Shown here one piece after another: positions 7,374-15,589 of a stretch of DNA of 41,444 nt. Where the stretch lies: NCBI GenBank assembly GCA_016207605.1, contig JACQPJ010000003.1, positions 1 through 41,444 of the forward strand. Reading direction: 5' to 3'. The stretch comes from Elusimicrobiota bacterium. GTDB taxonomy: Bacteria; Elusimicrobiota; Elusimicrobia; UBA1565; UBA9628. Under the pieces are notes generated by a model. That model ran no database searches. It saw only the letters and a program-made list of their open reading frames with translations, and was not told the DNA's origin. Each line of letters starts with the position of its first letter. Position 1 is the stretch's first letter. A program made the translations under genes and the position numbers.

Positions 7374-8149
7374 CGAGCAAAGCCGCCGAGGTCAAGAGTC
7401 CCGCGGAGATCGCGCTCATGCGCCGCGCGGGCGGCGTGGTCGGCGACGTCCTCGCCGCGCTCGCGGCGCGCGTCGCCCCGGGCCTGACCACGGGCGAGAT
7501 CGACCGCCAGGCGCGCGCGGAGCTCAAGGCTCGTGGAGTCAAGCCCGCGTTCCTCCACTACCACGGCTTTCCCGCGGTGATCTGCGTCTCGGTCAACCAT
7601 GAGGTCGTCCATGGCATTCCCTCCGACGCCCGCGTTCTTAGGGAAGGCGATCTCGTCGGCCTGGATTTCGGCTGCGTGGTCGACGGCTGGTACGCCGACG
7701 CGGCGGTGACCGTGGGCGTGGGCCGCGTCTGCGAGGAGGCCGCGCGCCTCCTGCGCGTGACCCGGGAGTCCCTGGAGCGCGGCATCGCCGCGGCGAGGGC
7801 CGGCGCGCGCCTGGGAGATATTGGCGCCGCGGTCCAGGGGCACGCCGAAGCCGCCGGCTGCTCGGTGGTGCGCGAATTCGTGGGGCACGGCATCGGCCGC
7901 GCCCTCCACGAGGATCCGCCCGTGCCCAACTACGGCCGGCCCGGGTCGGGACTCCGGCTCAAGGCCGGCATGACCCTGGCCATCGAGCCCATGGTCAACC
8001 TCGGCGGCCCCGAGGTCGAGACCCTGGCCGACGGCTGGACCGCGGTCACCAAGGACCGCCGGCTCTCGGCGCATTTCGAGCATACCGTCGCGGTCACGGA
8101 GCGGGAGGCTGAAATCCTGACCCTGCCCGCCGGGCAAAAACTCTCATGA
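7367..8149 (+). CDS. map: Methionine aminopeptidase, type I
   Basis: A 260-residue protein, the compact type I size. It removes the initiator methionine from nascent proteins. The five metal ligands of the pita-bread fold are visible: D100 in GLDFG, D111 in WYADAAV, H174 in GHGIG, E207 in AIEPM and E238 in FEHT. The substrate-pocket histidine is expected in [24 protein letters not shown], which is well conserved. ATG 7367 overlaps adk by 7 nt. The stop overlaps infA as ATGA, giving tight coupling along secY-adk-map-infA. Confidence 0.97.
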   Translation: MLTSKAAEVKSPAEIALMRRAGGVVGDVLAALAARVAPGLTTGEIDRQARAELKARGVKPAFLHYHGFPAVICVSVNHEVVHGIPSDARVLREGDLVGLDFGCVVDGWYADAAVTVGVGRVCEEAARLLRVTRESLERGIAAARAGARLGDIGAAVQGHAEAAGCSVVREFVGHGIGRALHEDPPVPNYGRPGSGLRLKAGMTLAIEPMVNLGGPEVETLADGWTAVTKDRRLSAHFEHTVAVTEREAEILTLPAGQKLS

Positions 8150-8361
8150 CGAAGGAAGAAAAGATCGAAGTCGAAGGCAGCATCCTGGAGGCGCTTCCCA
8201 ACGCGATGTTCCGCGTGCAGATCGCCCCGGGCAAGGTCGTCCTGGCCCACATTTCCGGCAAGATGCGCATGCACTACATCAAAATCCTGCCCGGAGACCG
8301 GGTCCGCATCGAGCTGTCCCCCTACGATTTGACGCGGGGGCGCATCATCTATCGGGAGTAG
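8146..8361 (+). CDS. infA: Translation initiation factor IF-1
   Basis: A 71-residue single OB-fold protein, the standard IF-1 size. It contains [46 protein letters not shown] and [14 protein letters not shown], nearly invariant in bacterial IF-1. It binds the A site of the 30S subunit during initiation and assists IF-2 and IF-3. It overlaps map by 4 nt and lies 12 nt upstream of rpmJ, the usual infA-rpmJ-rpsM-rpsK order. Confidence 0.98.
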   Translation: MTKEEKIEVEGSILEALPNAMFRVQIAPGKVVLAHISGKMRMHYIKILPGDRVRIELSPYDLTRGRIIYRE

Positions 8362-8373
8362 GACGAGGCCACC

Positions 8374-8487
8374 ATGAAAGTGCGAGCAAGCGTCAAGCCC
8401 ATATGCCAGAAATGCCGGATCGTCAAGCGCGACGGCGTCGTGCGCGTGCTGTGCTCCAACCCGAAGCACAAGCAGCGGCAGGGCTGA
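8374..8487 (+). CDS. rpmJ: 50S ribosomal protein L36, zinc type
   Basis: A 37-residue protein starting [14 protein letters not shown]. The zinc ligands C11, C14, C27 and H32 are all present (CxxC-x12-C-x4-H), so this is the zinc-binding form. The C-terminal NPKHKQRQG is typical. L36 is the smallest large-subunit protein and lies near the base of the L7/L12 stalk region. It is found by position and sequence, between infA and rpsM. Confidence 0.97.
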   Translation: MKVRASVKPICQKCRIVKRDGVVRVLCSNPKHKQRQG

Positions 8488-8518
8488 GAACGCATCGGGA
8501 CGAGGAAAGGAGAGAGAT

Positions 8519-8914
8519 ATGGCGCGTGTGTCCGGAGTGGATCTTCCCAAGGGCAAGCGGATCGACGTGGCGTTGCGGCTGATCTACGGCGTGGGCAAGA
8601 CCCGCGCCGGCGAGGTCCTCGCCAAGCTCAGCGGCATGGTCAAGCCGGAAACCCGGGTCAAGGACTTGAGCGAGCAGCAGATCGGCCTCATCAACACGCT
8701 GCTGACCAAGGAGTACCGGGTCGAGGGCGAGCTGCGCCGGGAGATCCAGGCGAACATGCAGCGCTTGACGGAAATCGGCTCCTACCGCGGCCACCGGCAC
8801 CGACGCAGCCTCCCCGCGCGCGGCCAGCGCACGCGCACCAACGCGCGCACCCGCCGCGGCCGCCGCAAGACCGTGGGCGTGGGCAAGGCCGCCTCGCCGA
8901 CCGGGAAGGCGTGA
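8519..8914 (+). CDS. rpsM: 30S ribosomal protein S13
   Basis: A 131-residue protein with the family start MARVSGVDLPKGKRIDVALRLIYGVG, the LTKEYRVEGELRREIQANMQRL segment and the C-terminal GSYRGHRHRRSLPARGQRTRTNARTRRG signature, followed by a basic tail. S13 in the 30S head contacts tRNA and forms intersubunit bridges. A strong ribosome binding site AAAGGAGA (8507-8514) precedes the ATG by 4 nt. The 31-nt gap upstream is the first appreciable spacer after infA and could hold a control site, but no clear promoter is seen. Confidence 0.97.
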   Translation: MARVSGVDLPKGKRIDVALRLIYGVGKTRAGEVLAKLSGMVKPETRVKDLSEQQIGLINTLLTKEYRVEGELRREIQANMQRLTEIGSYRGHRHRRSLPARGQRTRTNARTRRGRRKTVGVGKAASPTGKA

Positions 8915-8941
8915 CGAACCGTTTTGACAGGAGATTGAATC

Positions 8942-9361
8942 ATGGCTGACGAGAAGACCGCCCCCGCCGCAAAGGCCGCGCCTTCGGCCGCGCCCCGCAA
9001 GCGGGCCTGGAAGTCGCTGACCTTCGCCAAGGTCCACATCCAGTGTTCCTTCAACAACACCGTCGTGACGCTGACCGATGACCGCGGCGACGTTCTCGCC
9101 TGGGCGACCGCGGGCGGCTCGGGCTTTCGCGGCACGAAGAAGGGGACGCCCTTCGCGGCCGGCGTGACCGCCGGCAAGGTGGCCAAGCGCGCCATGGAGA
9201 TGGGGGTCAAGCAGGTCGCCGTCTTCATCAAGGGTCCCGGGCCCGGCCGCGAGACCGCGGTGCGTTCGCTCGGCTCGGCGGGTCTCCTTGTCGTCAGCCT
9301 CAAGGACGTCACGCCCTTGCCTCACAACGGCTGCCGTCCGCCCAAGGCCAGGAGGGTTTAA
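8942..9361 (+). CDS. rpsK: 30S ribosomal protein S11
   Basis: A 139-residue protein. The core includes AKVHIQCSFNNTVVTLTD, WATAGGSGFRGTKKGTPFAA, VFIKGPGPGRETAVRSLGSAGL and the C-terminal DVTPLPHNGCRPPKARRV, an almost perfect S11 signature. About 20 Ala/Lys/Pro-rich residues precede the core. S11 forms the platform of the 30S subunit beside the mRNA exit site. A ribosome binding site AGGAG lies near 8930, about 8 nt before ATG 8942. Confidence 0.97.
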   Translation: MADEKTAPAAKAAPSAAPRKRAWKSLTFAKVHIQCSFNNTVVTLTDDRGDVLAWATAGGSGFRGTKKGTPFAAGVTAGKVAKRAMEMGVKQVAVFIKGPGPGRETAVRSLGSAGLLVVSLKDVTPLPHNGCRPPKARRV

Positions 9362-9364
9362 GAG

Positions 9365-9991
9365 ATGTCGCGCTACACCGACGCCGTCTGCAAGCTGTGC
9401 CGCCGGGAGCAGCAGAAGCTGTTCCTGAAGGGCGACAAGTGCTACACCAAGTGCGTCTTCGAGAAGAAGCCCGGCACGCCCGGCATGGCCAAGCCGCAGC
9501 GCGGTAAGCCCTCCGCCTACGCCATCCGCCTGCGCGAGAAGCAGAAGCTGCGCCGGATGATCCAGATGAACGAGCGCCCCTTCGAACGCCGCGTCGCCGA
9601 GGCGTCCAAGGCCCGCGAGGCCTCGGGAGACCACTTGCTGCGCTCTCTCGAGCTTCGGCTCGACAACGTCGTCCGCCGCATGGGCGTGGCCACTTCGCTG
9701 CGCACCGCGCGCCAGTTCGTCAAGCACGGGCACGTTCGGGTGTCGGGCCGGCTGGTCAACATCCCGTCCTACGCGGTCAAGGCGGGGGACGTCGTGGCCC
9801 TCAGCCCGAAGCTGAAGGAGAACGTCAACGTCAAGCTCAGTCTCGACACGGCCAAGAAGCTCAGCAACCGCCCGAGCTTCCTGGAGTTCGACGAGGGCGT
9901 CCTGTCCGCCAAGGTGCTCCGCCCGCCCGAGCGCGGCGAGATGTCCTTCCCGATCAACGACCAGCTCATCATCGAGTACTATTCGCGCTGA
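9365..9991 (+). CDS. rpsD: 30S ribosomal protein S4, zinc type
   Basis: A 208-residue protein of normal size. The N-terminus has four cysteines (C9, C12, C26, C30) in a CxxC-x13-CxxxC zinc site, so this is the C+ form of S4. Further landmarks are RLREKQKLRRMIQMNERPFERR and the S4 RNA-binding domain with LELRLDNVVRRMGVATSLRTARQFVKHGHVRVSGRLVNIPSY. S4 nucleates 30S assembly by binding the 16S 5' domain. In Escherichia coli it also represses the alpha operon. It starts 3 nt after rpsK. Confidence 0.98.
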   Translation: MSRYTDAVCKLCRREQQKLFLKGDKCYTKCVFEKKPGTPGMAKPQRGKPSAYAIRLREKQKLRRMIQMNERPFERRVAEASKAREASGDHLLRSLELRLDNVVRRMGVATSLRTARQFVKHGHVRVSGRLVNIPSYAVKAGDVVALSPKLKENVNVKLSLDTAKKLSNRPSFLEFDEGVLSAKVLRPPERGEMSFPINDQLIIEYYSR

Positions 9992-10021
9992 CCTCTCAGA
10001 GGAACCCGGAGAACACAGACC

Positions 10022-11035
10022 ATGGCCTACAAGGAACTGATCCTGCCGCAGAAGCTGTCCGTGGACGAGAAGACCCTGTCCGACGTCTACGCCAAGTTCG
10101 TCGCCGAGCCCTACGAGCGCGGCTACGGGCACACCGTGGGCAACGCCCTGCGCCGCGTGCTGCTCTCCAGCCTGGAGGGGGCCGCGGTGACCGCCGTGCG
10201 CGTCGAGAAGGCCGCGCACGAGTACCAGGCCTTGTCCGGGGTCAAGGAGGACGTCATGACCATCCTCCTCAACCTCAAGAAGCTGCGCCTGAAGCTGTTC
10301 TCCAACGGCCCTGAGACGCTCTACCTCAAGGCCGGCAAGGAGGGCCGCGTGAGCGCGTCCCAGATCGAGGGCAACGCCAACGTCGAGATCGTCAACAAGG
10401 ACCTGGTCCTGGCCCACCTCGAGGCCGGCGGCAAGCTGGAGATGGAGATCGAGGTCTCCAAGGGCCGCGGCTACGTTCCAGCCGAGGAGCTGCGCCAGCA
10501 GAACCAGTGGGCGGCGGGCTTCCTGCCGGTCGACGCCCTGTTCTCGCCGGTCGTCAAGGTCCACTACGACGTGGAGAACGCGCGCGTCGGCCAGGTGACC
10601 GACTACGACCGCCTGATCCTCGAAATCTGGACCGACGGCTCCCTCAACCCGGCCGAGGCGCTCATCCAGTCCTCCAAGCTGCTGCGCGAGTCGCTCAACA
10701 TCTTCATCCCGGAGGAGGAGCAGGCCGAGCCGGCGTCGGCGGCGGGCGGCTTCGAGGGCGACGGCGGCCCGGGCGACGCCGTGATGGCCGGCGCGGCACT
10801 CGACCCCAAGCTGCGCGACATCCTCGGCCAGCCCATCGAGATGATCGAGCTGTCCTCGCGCGCCTCCAACTGCCTCAAGGTGGCCCGCATCCGCACCATC
10901 GGCGAGCTCGTCTCCAAGCGGGACGAGGAGCTTCTCGCCGTCAAGAACTTCGGCAGGAAGTCCTTGGACGAGATCAAGGACCGCCTCAAGGACATGGGCC
11001 TGTCCCTGGGCATGCAGGTCGGCCAGCCCGCCTAA
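10022..11035 (+). CDS. rpoA: RNA polymerase alpha subunit
   Basis: A 337-residue protein. The N-terminal dimerisation domain (about 1-235) has SDVYAKFVAEPYERGYGHTVGNALRRVLLSSLEGAAV. The C-terminal DNA- and activator-binding domain (about 262-330) has IELSSRASNCLKVARIRTIGELV and KNFGRKSLDEIKDRL, with the Arg, Asn and Cys used for UP-element contact conserved. A Glu/Ala/Gly-rich linker joins them. The 30-nt spacer after rpsD contains the perfect palindrome CCTCTcAGAGG (9992-10002), whose role is unknown, and a GGAG motif upstream of the start. Confidence 0.98.
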   Translation: MAYKELILPQKLSVDEKTLSDVYAKFVAEPYERGYGHTVGNALRRVLLSSLEGAAVTAVRVEKAAHEYQALSGVKEDVMTILLNLKKLRLKLFSNGPETLYLKAGKEGRVSASQIEGNANVEIVNKDLVLAHLEAGGKLEMEIEVSKGRGYVPAEELRQQNQWAAGFLPVDALFSPVVKVHYDVENARVGQVTDYDRLILEIWTDGSLNPAEALIQSSKLLRESLNIFIPEEEQAEPASAAGGFEGDGGPGDAVMAGAALDPKLRDILGQPIEMIELSSRASNCLKVARIRTIGELVSKRDEELLAVKNFGRKSLDEIKDRLKDMGLSLGMQVGQPA

Positions 11036-11045
11036 GGAGTCTCCC

Positions 11046-11390
11046 ATGGCCACCAAAACGCTGGGCCGGCGCAAGCTCGGGGTGACGAGTTCGCACCGGC
11101 GCGCGCTGCTGCGCAACATGGCGACGAGCCTGTTCAAGCACGAGCGCATCGAGACCACGGTCGCCAAGGCCAAGGAGCTGCGTCCCTTCGCCGAGAAGCT
11201 CATCACCCATGCCAAGAAGGGCGAGCATTTCATGGTGCGGCCCCAGATTCAGGACAAGGACGCCTACCACAAGCTCTTCGACGTCCTGGCGCCGCGCTAC
11301 GCCCAGCGTCCGGGCGGCTACACGCGCATCCTGCGCCTGGAGCCCCGTCTGGGCGACAACGCCAAGCGCGGCCTGATCATGCTCGTCTAG
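11046..11390 (+). CDS. rplQ: 50S ribosomal protein L17
   Basis: A 114-residue protein with [47 protein letters not shown] and a C-terminal [26 protein letters not shown], the complete bacterial L17 pattern. L17 lies near the polypeptide exit. A TAAGGAG ribosome binding site sits 6 nt before the ATG. It closes the alpha operon in most bacteria, but here mreB begins only 10 nt after the stop and no hairpin terminator is visible between them. Confidence 0.97.
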   Translation: MATKTLGRRKLGVTSSHRRALLRNMATSLFKHERIETTVAKAKELRPFAEKLITHAKKGEHFMVRPQIQDKDAYHKLFDVLAPRYAQRPGGYTRILRLEPRLGDNAKRGLIMLV

Positions 11391-11400
11391 GGGCAGCGGC

Positions 11401-12450
11401 ATGCTCGATTTCCTCTTCGGTCTGTTCTCCAACGACATGGGCATCGATCTAGGCACGGCCAACACCCTGGTCTACGTCAAGGGCCAGGGGATCGTGCTGA
11501 GGGAGCCCTCGGTCGTGGCCATCGACCGGGAGTCGCGCCGCGTGCTGGCCATCGGCGCCGAGGCCAAGCGCATGCTGGGGCGCACGCCCTCGTCGATCAT
11601 CGCCGTGCGGCCGCTCAAGAACGGAGTCATCGCCGACTTCGAGGTGACGCAGGAGATGATCAAGTACTTCATCCGCAAGGTGCACAACCGCCGTTCCCTT
11701 CTGCATCCGCGGGTCGTCATCGGCATCCCCTCCGGCATCACCGAGGTGGAGCGCCGCGCCGTCCAGGAGTCGGCCGAGCAGGCCGGCGCCCGGCAGGTCT
11801 ACCTCATCGAGGAGCCCATGGCCGCCGCCATCGGCGCGGATCTGCCGATCTCCGAGCCGCACGGGAACTTCATCGTGGACATCGGCGGCGGCACCACGGA
11901 GGCCGCCGTCATCTCGCTGGGAGGCTTGGTCGTCTCCAAGTCGCTCGACATCGCGGGCGACGAGATGGACGAGGCCGTCATGATTCACTTTCGACGCAAG
12001 TACAACCTCCTGATCGGGGAGACCACCGCCGAGGAGGTCAAGATTCAGATCGGCTCGGTCTTCCCGCTCAAGGAGGAGAAGACCATGGAGGTCAAGGGCC
12101 GGGACCAGGCCACGGGCCTGCCCAAGACGGTCCTCATCACGTCGGAGGAGGTTCGCCAGGCTCTGATGGAGCCCGTGCAGCTCATCCTCGACGTCATCAA
12201 GAACACGCTGGAGGAGACTCCGGCGGAATTGGCTGCGGATTTAGTGGACCGCGGGATCATGCTCGCGGGGGGAGGGTCGCTGCTGAGGGGTCTTCCGGAC
12301 CTCATCCGGCAGGAGACCGAACTCCCGGTGCATCGGGCCGCGGACCCATTGAGCTGCGTCGCGCTCGGGACGGGGAAGTTCCTCGAGGAGCTGGACAACA
12401 TCATGGACCGGCGCCCCGACTTCGTCACGTCCTATCGTTACCGCTCGTAA
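11401..12450 (+). CDS. mreB: Rod-shape determining actin homologue MreB
   Basis: A 349-residue protein of normal length with the actin-fold ATPase motifs: phosphate 1 [13 protein letters not shown] (14-26), connecting and phosphate 2 motifs with [18 protein letters not shown], and the adenosine motif with [16 protein letters not shown]. The N-terminus [14 protein letters not shown] is hydrophobic, as in Gram-negative MreB proteins that bind membrane through an amphipathic helix. It polymerises on the inner membrane and steers lateral wall synthesis with MreC, MreD, RodA and PBP2, all encoded directly downstream. The 10-nt gap after rplQ suggests co-transcription with the ribosomal operon. Confidence 0.98.
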   Translation: MLDFLFGLFSNDMGIDLGTANTLVYVKGQGIVLREPSVVAIDRESRRVLAIGAEAKRMLGRTPSSIIAVRPLKNGVIADFEVTQEMIKYFIRKVHNRRSLLHPRVVIGIPSGITEVERRAVQESAEQAGARQVYLIEEPMAAAIGADLPISEPHGNFIVDIGGGTTEAAVISLGGLVVSKSLDIAGDEMDEAVMIHFRRKYNLLIGETTAEEVKIQIGSVFPLKEEKTMEVKGRDQATGLPKTVLITSEEVRQALMEPVQLILDVIKNTLEETPAELAADLVDRGIMLAGGGSLLRGLPDLIRQETELPVHRAADPLSCVALGTGKFLEELDNIMDRRPDFVTSYRYRS

Positions 12451-12483
12451 GAGCGGACCGCGCCTCCGTCGGGCCGGACGTTC

Positions 12484-13347
12484 ATGCAACGCGAAACGCG
12501 GATTGCGCACTACGTCGCCGCCGCACTGTCCGTTCTCTGCCTGACGCTGCTGTCCTTGCCGCTGTCGCCGCCCGCTCGGTCCGTCAAGGCCGCGGTCGGC
12601 TACGCGCTCGACCCGCTCGCTTACCAGGGGGAGAAAAGCTGGCGGCGCCTGGCCGGAGCGCCGGCCCGCGTCCGAGGGCTCATCGCGGCTGACGTCGAGA
12701 ACCAGCGTCTGCGCGGGGAGCTGCGCCGCGATGCCTGGCTCAAGACCGCGGTGCTGGCCTTGTCGCTCGAGAACGAGCGCCTGCGGACCGACCTGGGGCT
12801 GACGCCGCCGCGCGCCCGCGCGCCCCTGTGGACCCACGTCATGCGGCGCGATCCCGACCATTGGCACCGCAGCCTCGCCGTGGACGCCGGTTCCGACCGC
12901 GGGGTGTCGCCCGGGGACGCCGTTCTCGGGCCCCAGGACGGCAAGCTGGTGGCGGTCGGCCGGGTCGTGGACGTGCGCCCGGAGGTCTCGACCGTCCTTC
13001 TGCTGACCGACAAGGGCTCCTTTGTCGCGGCGTACCTGTCCTCCGGCACGCTGGAAGGCCTGGTGCAGGGCGGGGACGGCCCGCGGCTGCGCATGAACTA
13101 CTTGAGCGCGGAGGCCGGCCTCGTCCCCGGCGACCTGGTCTATACCTCGCCCACAAGCGCCGTGTTCCCGCCCGACGTCCTCATCGGCCGCGTCTCGCGC
13201 GTCCACCCGCGCGATCCCTTCCTGACGTTCCAGTCGGTCGAGATCGTTCCGGCGGCCGACGCCTCGTCCCTGCAGACCTTGGTCGTGCTGCGCCGCGGCG
13301 GGCTCGCCGGCGGCGGCTCCCCGGACGGCGCGGAGGCGGCGCCGTGA
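12484..13347 (+). CDS. mreC: Rod-shape determining protein MreC
   Basis: A 287-residue protein. One N-terminal membrane segment (about 9-28), then a helix with ENQRLRGELRRDAWLKTAVLALSLENERLR that should form the dimerising coiled coil, then the two beta-barrel domains with a DRGVSPGDAVLGPQDGKLVAVGRVVDV block. A TSPTSAVFPPDVLIGRVSRV segment is typical of MreC. It bridges MreB and the periplasmic wall synthases and activates PBP2. The 33-nt space after mreB holds no recognisable signal. The stop overlaps the mreD GTG as GTGA. Confidence 0.93.
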   Translation: MQRETRIAHYVAAALSVLCLTLLSLPLSPPARSVKAAVGYALDPLAYQGEKSWRRLAGAPARVRGLIAADVENQRLRGELRRDAWLKTAVLALSLENERLRTDLGLTPPRARAPLWTHVMRRDPDHWHRSLAVDAGSDRGVSPGDAVLGPQDGKLVAVGRVVDVRPEVSTVLLLTDKGSFVAAYLSSGTLEGLVQGGDGPRLRMNYLSAEAGLVPGDLVYTSPTSAVFPPDVLIGRVSRVHPRDPFLTFQSVEIVPAADASSLQTLVVLRRGGLAGGGSPDGAEAAP

Positions 13348-13814
13348 GGATTTTGCGCGGAGTCGCCGTCTTCTTCGGGGCCATGCTCCTCCAGTGGTGG
13401 TGGAGCTCCCATCTGGGCCGTCCCGGCGCGTCCCCGCAGTTCCTGCTCGCGCTGACGATCCTCCTGGCGGCCCGCCGCGGCCCCGTGCTGGCGATGCTGG
13501 CCGGCTTCGGCTGGGGCCTCTATCTCGACCTCGCCCGCGCCGAGCTCTTCGGCGCCGGCGCGCTCACGCTGGTTCTCGCGGCCTACGCGGCGAGCCTGGC
13601 GCGCCGCCAGATCGACCTTCGCGCCGCCGCGCCTCTGGCGCTGCTGACCTGCCTGCTCAGCGCCGCCGCGCTCCTCCTGGAGGGCGCGCTGGGCCTCGTG
13701 TTCGTCTCGCGCTTCCAGTGGGCCGGCTGGCTGGCGCTTCTGGTCGTTCCCATCCTCAACGCCGCCGTCGCCGCGGTCCTGGCCGCGGCCTGGGATGCCG
13801 GAGGGCCGCGGTGA
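13344..13814 (+). CDS. mreD: Rod-shape determining membrane protein MreD
   Basis: GTG 13344 overlaps the mreC stop and gives 156 residues, normal for MreD. The protein is almost wholly hydrophobic with four to five membrane segments. It contains the family-like GFGWGLYLDLARAELFGAGALTLVLAAYAASLARR, in which a G-x-x-x-D feature followed by a G-rich helix recalls the MreD substrate-binding-like fold. Sequence conservation in this family is weak, so the call rests partly on position between mreC and mrdA. The frame extends upstream through mreC, but only this part is coding. The stop overlaps the mrdA GTG. Confidence 0.88.
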   Translation: MRILRGVAVFFGAMLLQWWWSSHLGRPGASPQFLLALTILLAARRGPVLAMLAGFGWGLYLDLARAELFGAGALTLVLAAYAASLARRQIDLRAAAPLALLTCLLSAAALLLEGALGLVFVSRFQWAGWLALLVVPILNAAVAAVLAAAWDAGGPR

Positions 13815-15589
13815 GGTCCGGCGTCGAGCGCCGCGGGCGGTTGGAGGCCCTGTGGCTGGTGATCGCCGCGGGCGGCGCGGCCCTGGGACTGCGCCTGGCG
13901 CAGATGCAGATCCTGGACGCGGCCAGCTACCGCGAGGCCGCCGAGCGCAACCGCTCGCAGATGATCTATCAGACCGCGCCGCGCGGGCGCATCTACGACC
14001 GCCACGGCGAGCTTCTCGCGACGAGCGCGCCCGCCTTCTCCCTCGTTTTCCTGCCGCATCGCGGCCGCACCGGTTTGGCCGCCCTGGCCGGCGAGCTGGC
14101 CCGCCAACTCGGCCGGGACCCGGAGGAGATCCTGAAGACCCTCCAGGAGGCCGCGCGCGAGGAGAGCGCCGTGACGCTGGCCGACAACCTGCCCGCGCCC
14201 GTGTTCTTCCGCCTCTCGGAGCTCAAGGCCCTCTATCCCGGGGTGGACCTCATCCTGGAGGCGCGCCGCTACTACCCGTTCGGGCGCTTCTCCAGCCATT
14301 TCCTCGGCTACATGGGTCGGATGAACCGTCGGGAATGGCGCGCCCTGCGCTCCCAGGGCTACCGTCTGGACTCCCGGGTCGGCAAGCTCGGCTTGGAGAA
14401 GATTTTCGAGGGCGAGCTGCGCGGGCGCGACGGCGGCCTGCGCATGGAGGTGGACGCGCAGGGACGACTGAAGCGGATCCTGGGCACGCTGCCCTGGCGT
14501 CCGGGCGGCGACTTGCGCCTCACGTTGGACGCCCGCGTTCAGGCGGCGGCCGACGAGGCCCTGCGCGCGACCGGGACGGGGCGCGGCGCGGCGGTGGCCA
14601 TCGACCCGCGCAACGGGGACCTGCTCGCCCTGAGCTCCCAGCCCGATTTCGATCCCAACGCCCTGCTGTCGGCCGCCGCAGCGTCCGCCCGCGTCGGCGC
14701 CCTGCCTGAGTTCGACAACGCGATCTCGGGGACCTATCCTCCGGGCTCCACGTTCAAGCCCATCGTGGGCCTGGCCGCTCTCAACGAGCGGCGCGTGCGG
14801 CCTCAGGAATCGTTCTATTGCCCCGGGTCCTTTCGCCTGGGAGTCCGCACCTTCCTCTGCTGGGAGCACAAGGGACATGGGAGCGTCTCCTGGCTGGAGG
14901 GCCTGGCGAAGTCGTGCGACGTCTACTTCTACAACGCGGGCTTGCGCGCCGGCGGCGCGCTCATCGAGAGGTACTCCCGAGCTTTCGGCCTGGGCTCCCG
15001 GGTCGGCCTGGGCGGCTTTTCCACGGAGAGGCCGGGGAATCTCTTCGGGCCGCAGGCGCGGGGCCTGGCCGGCCGCGGCTGGCACAGGGGCGACACGCTC
15101 AACTTGTCCATCGGGCAGGGGGAGCTCCTGGTCACGCCGCTGCAGATGGCGGTCGTGGCGGCGTCCCTCGCCAACCGCGGCACGGTCTGGCGGCCCCGCT
15201 ACACGAGCCGGGTCGTCTACGCCGACGGCCGTCCCGACTACGTCCAGGGGCCGGAGATTCTCGGCCGCGTCCAGGCCGACGGCTCCGCCTGGGACCAAGT
15301 TCAGCGGGCCCTGGAGCTGGCGGTCTCCTCCGGCACGGGCATGGGCGCGCGCGTGCCCGGGCTGAGCGTCGCGGGCAAGACGGGGACCGCCCAGAATCCC
15401 TTCGGGGAGGACCACGCCTGGTTCATCGCCTACGCGGCCCGCCCCGGCGAGCCGGCCGCCATCGCCGTCGCCGTCCTGGTGGAGAACGGCGGGCACGGCG
15501 GGGCGGTCGCGGCGCCGGTGGCTCGCCGGATGATCGAGGCGCGCTTCGGACGTCCCGGTCCCTTCCCGTCTGGCGGGGGGGCCGGATGA
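13811..15589 (+). CDS. mrdA: Penicillin-binding protein 2 (elongasome transpeptidase)
   Basis: GTG 13811 gives 592 residues. One N-terminal membrane segment (about 11-33) is followed by the pedestal domain with APRGRIYDRHGELLATSAPAFSL, the hallmark of class B PBPs. The transpeptidase domain has all three motifs: S313-T-F-K316 in PPGSTFKP (catalytic serine), S368-C-D370 and K523-T-G525 in AGKTGTAQ. It cross-links peptidoglycan during side-wall growth, acting with RodA. The sequence SCD replaces the more general SxN, as is common in PBP2. Both ends overlap neighbours by 4 nt (mreD before, rodA after). Confidence 0.97.
   Translation: MRSGVERRGRLEALWLVIAAGGAALGLRLAQMQILDAASYREAAERNRSQMIYQTAPRGRIYDRHGELLATSAPAFSLVFLPHRGRTGLAALAGELARQLGRDPEEILKTLQEAAREESAVTLADNLPAPVFFRLSELKALYPGVDLILEARRYYPFGRFSSHFLGYMGRMNRREWRALRSQGYRLDSRVGKLGLEKIFEGELRGRDGGLRMEVDAQGRLKRILGTLPWRPGGDLRLTLDARVQAAADEALRATGTGRGAAVAIDPRNGDLLALSSQPDFDPNALLSAAAASARVGALPEFDNAISGTYPPGSTFKPIVGLAALNERRVRPQESFYCPGSFRLGVRTFLCWEHKGHGSVSWLEGLAKSCDVYFYNAGLRAGGALIERYSRAFGLGSRVGLGGFSTERPGNLFGPQARGLAGRGWHRGDTLNLSIGQGELLVTPLQMAVVAASLANRGTVWRPRYTSRVVYADGRPDYVQGPEILGRVQADGSAWDQVQRALELAVSSGTGMGARVPGLSVAGKTGTAQNPFGEDHAWFIAYAARPGEPAAIAVAVLVENGGHGGAVAAPVARRMIEARFGRPGPFPSGGGAG

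Noticed and set aside
9992-10002. Palindrome CCTCTcAGAGG between rpsD and rpoA as a terminator
   Set aside because: The stem is only 5 bp with a 1-nt centre and no T-run follows; rpoA and rplQ must be expressed with the operon.
8423-11233. 936-codon open frame on the - strand
   Set aside because: It lies antisense to rpsM, rpsK, rpsD, rpoA and rplQ, all certain genes. Its translation is low complexity (Leu, Ala, Gly, Asp, Val, His-rich), as expected of the complement of GC-rich codons.
13583-15496. 637-codon open frame on the - strand
   Set aside because: Antisense to mreD and mrdA, whose motifs are intact on the + strand; no recognisable domain.
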